A stretch of 14,135 nucleotides of DNA, from NCBI GenBank assembly GCA_007123575.1, contig SKKV01000068.1, positions 1 through 14,135 of the forward strand, given 5' to 3'. The translations under genes were made by a program, and so were the position numbers. The stretch comes from Wenzhouxiangella sp. GTDB lineage: Bacteria > Pseudomonadota > Gammaproteobacteria > Xanthomonadales > Wenzhouxiangellaceae. Within the stretch, counting starts at the first letter, position 1; the number at the start of each line of letters is the position of its first letter. The notes under the pieces were generated by a model. It saw nothing but the letters and a program-made list of their open reading frames with translations, was not told the DNA's origin and made no database searches. Shown piece after piece: positions 8,801-12,832 of the stretch.

Positions 8801-9147
8801 GGATCAATAAAGATGCTGATCGAGCCTAAGTCGAACTCTTCGCACGCGATTGATCCTGGGTCGTCAGGTACGCATAAATCCAAGGTTCGTATGGAAAGAG
8901 GCGGTTCCGAGAATTGGACCTGTCCGGTGAATTCAGCGGAGATTTCCATGCCGGCGAAAATGAACGGTACAACGGCAATTCCTCCTGGAACACTGGCCGT
9001 ATCGGCGAGTTCCACGGTGACTTCTTGCGAAAAAGCTCTCTCGGGCAACACCCAGGCACCGAGGGCCAAGACAATCAAAAGGCTTTGGAAAAAGGCGACT
9101 GCCTTCTTCGAGCCGAAAACCTGCGTGCTTGCATCAGAAATGCTCAT
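2881..9147 (-). CDS. Giant secreted protein: ASH repeats, LamG-like, dockerin, cohesin-like, FG-GAP propeller, IPT/TIG
   Basis: The product is 2088 residues. Residues about 15-40 are a long signal segment ('SLLIVLALGAWVLPERAFSQ'). A beta domain covers about 42-160. ASH/choice-of-anchor D repeats ('DFG' strands) begin near 180, 290 and 405. A LamG-like jelly roll spans about 510-722 and is preceded by 'DPIFSDRFD'. A dockerin-like pair of calcium loops lies at about 724-785 ('DANGDGVIDVADL', 'DCNEDGVIDEQDL'), followed by a cohesin-like beta domain at about 786-922. ASH repeats then begin near 940, 1050, 1163 and 1274. Seven FG-GAP repeats span about 1395-1865, an IPT/TIG domain about 1870-1955, and a Cys-containing beta domain closes the protein. 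No catalytic domain, LPXTG, PEP-CTERM or barrel is visible, so this is probably an extracellular binding or scaffold protein. ATG 9147 is the first Met after an in-frame stop, with GAGGA (+ strand 9158-9162) ten bases upstream. It is the first gene of a unit with the autotransporter gene. Domain calls are from motifs; function and ligand are inferred. Confidence 0.9.
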   Translation of the reverse strand: MSISDASTQVFGSKKAVAFFQSLLIVLALGAWVLPERAFSQEVTVELADTASVPGGIAVVPFIFAGMEISAEFTGQVQFSEPPLSIRTLDLCVPDDPGSIACEEFDLGSISIFIDPDSGLLPNFTGYLIFNVDSDADLGATPVGWSQTDAEPFTVIEFDGVVSILSSAELQVSALPSFVDFGEVEVFTDDFLGVEICGTNDQEGPVWIVDAQADNENFFVEPDGGTCPSEFPFDISGESGGCCIMEVRFSPDGETEFSSQLEIFSSVGQSVIPLSGEGIPEGDFLPVLLPESHDFGSLPANTPAFHDFVLTNEGSQTGAIDALFISGDEEFSIVSQDCIIGSPPSILPPGDQCTIEVEFFVTDAIPKPQSFSGDLIIETSEGILSAELTGIAQSSDEADLTLSPASRDFGLVATRTLLTQVFEVLNEGTGTGAINDIFINGDSDEFTIVSSTCLNGSPPAFLEPGDSCDITVQFFVDAVLVEPTDFAAELVVDTDDGDLVAPLSGTAQTFDPIFSDRFDIEFLPMPRGLSFMAPRGGGSPICSLFNWSFSVGLFDSDTGNQGPDNRRYSGPCGLRVPLDGAVRLVGDQSPILESQYLATFYAFFDDVIDGAVMFFEAAGVEQPRVQLMYADGGIIFSVFDNDGNEVFEIIPDIGSGWHSFSLDWESGSNAEVALSISGAPDVIIEVDNSNHRIEEVYLGNLEPDFGATGSIDLDAFVSRRLTRPDRLLVGDANGDGVIDVADLRAVDREISPSLQIIANGQPDCNEDGVIDEQDLECLGAIVAADQPIDFALDEVTAMPGESIELAGLLNDNPFDAISISVVISIDTEILSFGTGGISCGRVVRGAALTDEHTLICGTSGDEITTVAVVGTASTLPEGELFRLLLDVNPNADFGGETAVVIDDVEIDLSGLLAPSTMYTLSDGLVRTPDPVADLVLDPTFHDFGDVEPQDFPISRDFSLTNQGDSGSLADIELVNLVGNAAFSLAADNCTDNTLGAGESCTVTVLFDAGDLLPGKYSTALEFTANPPVAPALITGTRAGIVDFDILPGSVDFGTLTEGDGAVSQSLELINIGELPLDLANVSFEISGSTAFEITDNACDPSLSLNPGEFCTIELAFFGGDQAPGSYTGFFQASSDSSSVTVNLFGETEAAPPEAALSVNPTARNFGQLGIADFPVTQLFTVTNSGEPGSVASISNAALTGSPLFSLTSNNCPGAALAAGQSCTFTVSFDASDAPPNTYAASVQIVSDAGNPAVSLSGTRVPSEINLSVNPLSHDFGSLSADDLPATQRFTVLASGDPGLDIAITGVALSEDDAFAVTEDNCSGAELSNTQTCLVEVSFNPSALAPGNYTATLEIVSDESLLIPLSGQLAVTAPQPDIFVLPAPTNQRPGVASFVGELSSSGVGNAVAAAGRIGPAATTRFLVSAPAEGAVYLIADGNFNAPARGIDSDPDATIRFQVSGPTPFGISQAGDGDFRASGHSTIALGDSLAGRVVLLFGSADTPPGATAIDLTEVTGSGAELDAGFETIVISGSDLMTQGFELAFIGDFNGNGHDDLAIGLPDYGSAGQGRVYVVFGNASDDNVNLDALEPDQGIIIDGTTTDGALGFSVAGAGDFNGSGFADLVIGAPFSSDYGRVVVVFGNDEPASLSVSALDGSNGFIARMPVESSAGPRFGYSVAGAGDFDGDGFNDIIVGAPRSMLLDQPSLPGQARILFGQASVESGTVLIDDHDRLRQLAINPFSIGNNSMFGFSVAGLGDSSRNGFSDVAIGDPGYGDPVNNPALPRFTGQAYAVFGRTDPPTSLIAEELESDQASVYRPQQPSVRAGWAVAGIGDFSGDGFPDLLVTGPGASTSGLSNAGQIWAVGGRETAVVIDPEIDAIDPATGLVTGGETVTIFGRHFLEGVEVWFGEQPCLEVERIDHSQLRCLTPPTGASITDVSVINPDGTGVTLEEAFRFLDPTSLEVTAASFPGQFGQTGRLAEFEVFNSGDFAAEQLTLTISTNGADILDWFSLAPQCTVEGQVAICDFSEVAPWQCSISDNQATCMLGLLPAEGRAAVMLDFSGSGPVPTSLNLSSINADSIATNAELFGDN
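3555..4965 (-). repeat. Seven FG-GAP repeats encoding an integrin-alpha-like beta-propeller
   Basis: Seven repeats of about 60-75 residues lie within the giant protein. Repeats 3, 4, 5 and 7 keep recognisable calcium loops: 'GDFNGNGHDDLAIG', 'GDFNGSGFADLVIG', 'GDFDGDGFNDIIVG' and 'GDFSGDGFPDLLV'. Repeat 6 is degenerate ('GDSSRNGFSDVAIG'), and repeats 1 and 2 have lost most metal ligands ('GDFRASGHSTIALG' in 2). Most repeats end in a 'VVFG'-like strand. Seven is the number needed to close a propeller of the integrin alpha type, so this is probably one folded domain. Known members bind protein or sugar ligands on the top face. The ligand is unknown here. Confidence 0.82.
4990..6372 (-). repeat. 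Second ASH (choice-of-anchor D) block, four repeats
   Basis: Four consecutive Ig-like repeats of about 110 residues each begin with a 'DFG' strand: 'PTFHDFGDVEP', 'PGSVDFGTLTEG', 'PTARNFGQLG' and 'PLSHDFGSLSADD'. Each has a central Cys pair separated by 10 or 11 residues (for example 'NCPGAALAAGQSC'), then 'F.V.F' strands and a closing 'I.LSGT'-type strand. The paired Cys fit disulfides in an extracytoplasmic protein. ASH domains usually act as spacers or protein-binding modules. Confidence 0.82.
6785..6985 (-). other. Region encoding a dockerin type I-like double EF-hand module
   Basis: Two loops with the D-x-N-x-D-G-x-I-D-x-x-D pattern lie about 35 residues apart ('GDANGDGVIDVADLRAV' and 'PDCNEDGVIDEQDLECL'). 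This duplicated calcium-loop-plus-helix layout is typical of dockerin type I domains. It is followed at once by a cohesin-like beta domain ('PGESIELAGLLNDNPFDAIS' opening, 'VVISIDTEILSF' strand). In clostridial cellulosomes dockerins bind cohesins on another protein. Here both lie on one chain, so a structural, intramolecular or self-associating role is also possible. Confidence 0.75.
7635..8665 (-). repeat. First ASH (choice-of-anchor D) block, three repeats
   Basis: Three ASH-type repeats begin with 'PSFVDFGEVEV', 'PESHDFGSLPAN' and 'PASRDFGLVATR'. All three have a Cys pair separated by exactly 14 residues (for example 'CIIGSPPSILPPGDQC' and 'CLNGSPPAFLEPGDSC'), unlike the 10-11 of the second block. 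Repeats 2 and 3 are close relatives, sharing 'GAI..(L/I)FI(S/N)GD..EF(S/T)IVS', and probably arose by tandem duplication. Confidence 0.8.
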
Positions 9148-9206
9148 GACGGCTTCATCCTCATTGATTTTCTTCAGGCCGCCAACGGTCCAGGGTGATT
9201 TGATTT

Positions 9207-9251
9207 GGCGGCACAGGAGACCCTTGGCCTCCTAATCCCAGTGCGCCCGCC
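9207..9251 (-). promoter_or_regulatory. Long imperfect hairpin in the leader of the giant-protein unit
   Basis: On the minus-strand transcript, GGCG-(3-base bulge)-GCAC-(7 bases)-AGGAG can pair with CTCCT-GTGC-CGCC across a nine-base loop, giving 13 potential base pairs. It ends about 60 bases before the start codon. It matches no riboswitch class I know: the expected c-di-GMP-I core is not present. It could be an mRNA-stabilising or regulatory leader structure, or chance in GC-rich DNA. Confidence 0.35.
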
Positions 9252-9304
9252 CGGATACGTTAGCCAAAAAAGGACGAGACGGCAAGGCGCTAAGCACACC
9301 CTCT

Positions 9305-9341
9305 AATCTATAAATCGTGATTCAGAGCCAATTAGTGCCAA
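9305..9341 (-). promoter_or_regulatory. Possible promoter of the giant-protein unit
   Basis: The most AT-rich stretch upstream of the giant gene contains, read on the minus strand, TTGGCA (9336-9341), TTGGCT (9326-9331) and TTTATAGATT (9305-9314). TTGGCT with TAGATT gives a 15-base spacer and TTGGCA with TTTATA gives 21, so neither pairing is ideal for sigma70. Placement is low confidence. Confidence 0.25.
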
Positions 9342-9391
9342 AAAAATGAGGCATCAATTCTCCTGGTATCCGGTTTTTTGAGTATCGCTTG

Positions 9392-9607
9392 TTACTTCAG
9401 ACGGCGCTTGAGTGCCCAGACCGAAAGGGGGGCGAACACGGCTGTGATTCCTGCCGCCCAGATCAAAGTGATCAATGCCGAACCCAGCCAGGGACCACCC
9501 AACAGCAGGCCACGGCTGGCATCGGTCAATACGGAAACCGGATTGGCTGTGACCACGCCTTGTAGCCACTCCGGGACGGTGTCGACCGGCACAAACACAA
9601 TGACATC
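9392..9607 (-). pseudogene. C-terminal remnant of a DrrB-type ABC-2 permease
   Basis: Read on the minus strand, about 67 codons before the TAA at 9392-9394 encode a typical C-terminus of daunorubicin-resistance-type ABC-2 permeases. They start 'FVPVDTVPEWLQGVVTANPV', continue 'LTDASRGLLLGG', then a hydrophobic segment 'LITLIWAAGITAVFAPLSVW', and end in a basic tail 'ALKRRLK'. The frame stays open further upstream, but only as the antisense of the serine hydrolase gene, with no permease-like sequence. The rest of the permease and its ATPase are absent. This is therefore a truncated relic, cut near 9596-9610. It is not a copy of the intact permease at 12035, whose C-terminus differs. A live gene in this frame is unlikely. 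Confidence 0.68.
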
Positions 9608-9660
9608 CGGCACAGGAATTCCCCCTCGAATTCCGGCATGATGACTGACAAACCACCGCG

Positions 9661-9664
9661 AGGA
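9661..9664 (+). promoter_or_regulatory. Ribosome binding site choosing the hydrolase start at 9671
   Basis: AGGA (GAGGA if 9660 is counted) lies six bases before ATG 9671. The upstream in-frame ATGs at 9638 and 9641 have no comparable site and would place 'MMTDKPPRGIQ' ahead of a clean signal peptide. The start at 9671 is therefore preferred. Confidence 0.7.
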
Positions 9665-9670
9665 ATTCAG

Positions 9671-11044
9671 ATGAAGCGCTGGATCTATTTTGTCGGAGTA
9701 CTGTTCGCGCTGAACAATGCGGTTGCCGATAGTGCCGGCAGCCAGGATGCATCTTCTGTCGCCGGCCTTTGGCAGGGTGTGTTTGAAGCTGACTCCGGCG
9801 CCATGCGTTTTGATGTCGAGCTCAAGCAGGTCGATGATCAATGGCAGGCCATATTCGTCCTTCACAGCGAGGGTGGGGTGCGCGTGCCGGCTGACCACGC
9901 TGAGCTCGTTGGCGATACGTTGCGGTTGGTGGGCATGCAAGGCGCGGTGACGCTGGACGGACGCGTCGATGGTAACCAAATCACCGGCAGCCTGCGCTTC
10001 CCCGCCAGTGAGCTGGACATGCGCATGGCCCGGGCGGGCAGCAGCGCAGCTGTCGAGCTCGTCAGCCAGGCCGAGGATGAAATCCGGGCGCTGCGCGAGC
10101 AGCCGCTGAGGTTGGTGCGCGAAGGACCCGGCATGGATCGGGTCGACCAAGAGGCGCTGAAGGAGCTTCTGGCTGCGGCCGAGGCCAGCTTCACCACGGC
10201 ACTTGCCCTGATCCACGAGGACGAGCTGGTCGGCGAGTGGTTCCGCGGTGATGAACCGCGCCCGATTGAAACCATGTCGGTGACCAAGGCCGTGCTGCAA
10301 CTGGTCATTGGTCGGTTGGTGACACTGGGCAAGATTGATAACGTCGATGCAGCCGTGCATCAGTACTTTCCGCAATGGGCCGAAGATGAGCAGCGCATAG
10401 GCATTAGCCTGCGGCACCTGATGACCCATAGCTCTGGTTTGGACCGCGGTCAGCCGGCCGGCCCCATCTACCAGAGCGATAGCTTCGTTCAGGTTGCCCT
10501 GGATGCGCCGATGGAGTTCGAGCCGGGTACGAACGTGGCCTACAGCAACCACGCGACCAACCTGCTGGCGGGAGTAATCGGCCAGGTCATCGATCAGCCG
10601 CTGGATGAATTTCTGGCAGAGGATCTGTTCGGCAAGCTCGGGATCGAGGACTTTTCCTGGGCCAGAGATCGCGCCGGCAATCCGCACGGCATGGCCGGCT
10701 TGTCGCTGCACGCCGCCGATCTTGCCCTGCTCGGCCAACTGGCCCTGAACCGGGGCCGATGGGGTGACCAACAGTTGATCGACGCCTCCTGGTTCGAAGA
10801 AAGTTTCCAGCCAGGCAGCGAGCACTCGCAACGCATCGGCCTACTCTGGTTTCTGGACTACGTCGACGATGAGCCAGTCGGCGCTTCGCATTCCGGTCAC
10901 TTGGGCCAGTGGCTGGGCATCCGCTTCGACAACGGCATGGTCGGCGCCCGCCTGATCGCCCAGTCCGCTGCCTATGATGCGCAAACGGACGCCTTCCCGG
11001 AGTTCGTTCCCTTGCTGGCGACCTTGGCTGCGCCGGAAACATGA
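9671..11044 (+). CDS. Periplasmic serine hydrolase, beta-lactamase/class C (PBP-like) family
   Basis: The product is 457 residues from the preferred start. A signal peptide ('MKRWIYFVGVLFALNNAVA') leads into a small beta domain (about 30-130, 'GLWQGVFEADSGAMRFDVEL') and then a penicillin-recognising fold. All three motif positions are present: S203-x-x-K206 ('MSVTKAVL'), Y291-S-N ('AYSNHATNLL') and H407-S-G ('SHSGHLGQW') in place of KTG. 'LRHLMTHSSGLDRG' and 'DLALLGQLALNRGRWGDQQL' are typical of esterase or D-aminopeptidase-like members annotated as 'serine hydrolase'. The serine nucleophile acts on an ester, amide or lactam in the periplasm; the substrate is unknown and beta-lactam resistance should not be assumed. 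The HSG triad fits esterases and peptidases of this family at least as well as beta-lactamases. It lies 100 bases upstream of, and in the same direction as, the ABC genes, and directly after a truncated permease on the other strand. Confidence 0.88.
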   Translation: MKRWIYFVGVLFALNNAVADSAGSQDASSVAGLWQGVFEADSGAMRFDVELKQVDDQWQAIFVLHSEGGVRVPADHAELVGDTLRLVGMQGAVTLDGRVDGNQITGSLRFPASELDMRMARAGSSAAVELVSQAEDEIRALREQPLRLVREGPGMDRVDQEALKELLAAAEASFTTALALIHEDELVGEWFRGDEPRPIETMSVTKAVLQLVIGRLVTLGKIDNVDAAVHQYFPQWAEDEQRIGISLRHLMTHSSGLDRGQPAGPIYQSDSFVQVALDAPMEFEPGTNVAYSNHATNLLAGVIGQVIDQPLDEFLAEDLFGKLGIEDFSWARDRAGNPHGMAGLSLHAADLALLGQLALNRGRWGDQQLIDASWFEESFQPGSEHSQRIGLLWFLDYVDDEPVGASHSGHLGQWLGIRFDNGMVGARLIAQSAAYDAQTDAFPEFVPLLATLAAPET

Positions 11045-11078
11045 CATTTGTAATGCCCAAATCCTGACCGACGTGACT

Positions 11079-11101
11079 GGGGCGCGCCCCGGCGCCCGGG
11101 C
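11079..11101. promoter_or_regulatory. Two adjacent palindromes upstream of the ABC operon
   Basis: GGGGCGCGCCCC (11079-11090, perfect 12-base palindrome) is followed after GGC by GCCCGGGC (11094-11101, perfect 8-base palindrome), in the 100-base gap between the hydrolase and the ABC genes. No T-run follows, so a classical intrinsic terminator is not supported. It could be a transcription-slowing hairpin, an operator, or chance in GC-rich DNA. Confidence 0.3.
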
Positions 11102-11144
11102 AGAATGTTGCTCCATCGGATCCATCGTTTTCCAGGAGTAGCAC

Positions 11145-12038
11145 ATGTCGAATCTGCCCGCTGTTGCCATTGAGGGCTTGGCCGTTCAGTACGGATCGGT
11201 CAAGGCCCTGGATGGAGTAAGCCTGATGCTTGAAGCCGGGAAGCTCCTGGCCCTGCTGGGGCCTAACGGCGCCGGCAAGACCACGTTGCTGTCGGCCATG
11301 CTCGGCCTGGTCAAACCGAACCAGGGCTCGCTGAGCCTATTTGGGCAGCGTCCTGGCAGCCTGGCCGCGCGCAGCCAGACCGGGGTGATGCTGCAGAACT
11401 CCGGGGTGCCGGAGTTGCTTAACGTTGCCGAGCTGGTCGAGCTGTTTGCCAGCTACCACCTTGATCCGATGACGCCGGCCCAGGCAATGGCCAAGGCGGG
11501 CATCGAAGCGCTGGGCCGGCGTCGTTTCGGCACGCTGTCGGGCGGGCAGAAGCAGCAGGTGCTGTTTGCGCTGGCCATTGTCGGGCGCCCGCGCCTGCTG
11601 CTGCTGGATGAGCCGTCCAACGGCATGGACCTGAACGCCCGGGCCCGGCTTTGGCAAACGGTCCAGGCCATGCGTGATGCTGGCACGGCGGTCTTGCTGA
11701 CTACCCACTACATCGAAGAAGCCGACCGCCTGGCCGATGAGGTGGTGCTGCTGGATCGCGGCCGGGTGCTGGCCAGCGATGCGCCGGCGCGGATCAAGTC
11801 GCGCCTGTCCGGCAGCGAAATTCGTTTTTCCACCCGTCTGGACCAGCCCTCGCTCGAGACTCTGCTGGCCGGTGTCGACTTCGAATTCTCCGGCGGACGC
11901 TGCCGGCTCGTCAGCCCGCAGCCGGAACGGCTTCTGACCCGGCTACTGCAGGCCGATCCCAATCTTGCCGAGCTGGAGGTTCGCCCGAGCAGCCTCGAAG
12001 ACGCCCTGTCCGCCCTGACCCTGGAGCAAGCCGCATGA
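11145..12038 (+). CDS. ABC transporter ATP-binding protein (ABC-2 exporter type)
   Basis: The product is 297 residues with all nucleotide-binding motifs: Walker A 'GPNGAGKT' (39-46), Q-loop Gln84 ('VMLQNSG'), signature 'LSGGQ' (131-135), Walker B 'LLLLDE' (151-156), D-loop 'SNGMD' (158-162) and switch His188 ('LTTHYIEEAD'). The layout and the C-terminal extension of about 80 residues resemble the ATPases of two-gene ABC-2 exporters for drugs, lipids or polysaccharides (CcmA/DrrA-like). It would drive the permease encoded next, with which it overlaps by ATGA at 12035-12038. AGGAG at 11134-11138 sits six bases before the ATG. The substrate cannot be read from the sequence. Confidence 0.95.
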   Translation: MSNLPAVAIEGLAVQYGSVKALDGVSLMLEAGKLLALLGPNGAGKTTLLSAMLGLVKPNQGSLSLFGQRPGSLAARSQTGVMLQNSGVPELLNVAELVELFASYHLDPMTPAQAMAKAGIEALGRRRFGTLSGGQKQQVLFALAIVGRPRLLLLDEPSNGMDLNARARLWQTVQAMRDAGTAVLLTTHYIEEADRLADEVVLLDRGRVLASDAPARIKSRLSGSEIRFSTRLDQPSLETLLAGVDFEFSGGRCRLVSPQPERLLTRLLQADPNLAELEVRPSSLEDALSALTLEQAA

Positions 12039-12832
12039 ACACCCTAATCAACACCTTGCCGCACCCGGCTCGTCAGGCAACTGCACGCCGGCTAGCTCGA
12101 GCCCTGGCTTTCGAGACCCTGGCCGAATGGCGCAACCTGGCCCGCATGCCGGCCTTCAGCGTGCCGACCCTGCTGTTTCCGGTCGGCTTCTACGCCATGT
12201 TCGCAGTGGTTCTGCCGTTTGCCAATACGCCGGAAGCGGCTGCCACTTTGCTGGTGAACTTCACCATCTTCGGCGTTTTCGGCCCTGGGTTGTTTGCCTT
12301 TGGCGTTGGCCTGGCCAATGATCGTGACCAGGGCTGGCTGCGGCTCAAGCAGGCCTGTCCGCTGCCGGTACCAATCATGATGCTGGCCCGAATGCTGGTG
12401 GCCATGGTCTTTGCCCTGGCCGTGGTCGTGGCCTTGTTCGCCGTGGCAGCAACGCTGGGGGAAGTCCGGCTGCAGCGCGGCGCGTGGGCGCTGCTGGCCC
12501 TTGTCGGTGTTCTCGCCGTCATTCCGGCTTCCGCGCTGGGGCTGGCCTTTGGTGCCTGGCTAAACGCGCGTGCGGCAGTCGCCATCGTCAATATCGCTTA
12601 CCTGGGGTCGGCCGTGCTGTCCGGGCTCTGGTTTCCCCTCCACCTCATGCCCTCTGCCGTCCAGTCCATGGCCCCGGCGCTGCCACCGTTTCACCTGGCG
12701 GAACTGGGTCGTCAGGCCGCCGGCATCGAGGCGGCCGGCCCGGCTTATCCCGTGTTCTGGCTGGTCTGTGTCACAATCATCGCCGTCGCCGTGGCCATGC
12801 TCGGCCTGCGCCGGCCGGAGGGAAAATCATGA
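12035..12832 (+). CDS. ABC-2 type transporter permease
   Basis: The product is 265 residues with six predicted membrane segments (about 41-60, 71-93, 113-137, 152-174, 178-201, 238-257). A charged 'NDRDQGWLRLKQACPLPVP' loop and the 'SGLWFPLHLMPSAVQ' region before the last helix are typical of ABC-2 permeases. It forms the membrane half of an exporter with the ATPase just upstream. ATGA overlaps at both ends (12035-12038 and 12829-12832) indicate translational coupling in a three-gene operon. Many exporters of this pattern are followed by a DesK/DesR-like two-component pair; here an amidohydrolase takes that place. The substrate is unknown. Confidence 0.92.
   Translation: MNTLINTLPHPARQATARRLARALAFETLAEWRNLARMPAFSVPTLLFPVGFYAMFAVVLPFANTPEAAATLLVNFTIFGVFGPGLFAFGVGLANDRDQGWLRLKQACPLPVPIMMLARMLVAMVFALAVVVALFAVAATLGEVRLQRGAWALLALVGVLAVIPASALGLAFGAWLNARAAVAIVNIAYLGSAVLSGLWFPLHLMPSAVQSMAPALPPFHLAELGRQAAGIEAAGPAYPVFWLVCVTIIAVAVAMLGLRRPEGKS

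Noticed and set aside
9143..9157. Four-codon mini-ORF (ATG AAG CCG TCA TGA) overlapping the giant gene's start as ATGA
   Set aside because: Its GAGG touches the ATG, leaving no room for ribosome binding, and such short overlaps arise by chance.
9148..9360. Possible c-di-GMP-I riboswitch in the leader of the giant gene
   Set aside because: The conserved core expected for that class was not found on either strand; only a generic imperfect hairpin is visible.
9608..10831. Long minus-strand reading frame (upstream part of a 479-codon frame) opposite the serine hydrolase
   Set aside because: Only the last part (9392 to about 9600) looks like a protein family. The remainder is the antisense of a gene with clear SxxK, YSN and HSG motifs, so it is a GC-driven shadow.
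10271..10900. Calling the serine hydrolase a beta-lactamase resistance gene
   Set aside because: The SxxK/YxN/HxG pattern is shared by esterases and peptidases of the same fold, and the third motif is HSG, not KTG. Resistance cannot be inferred.
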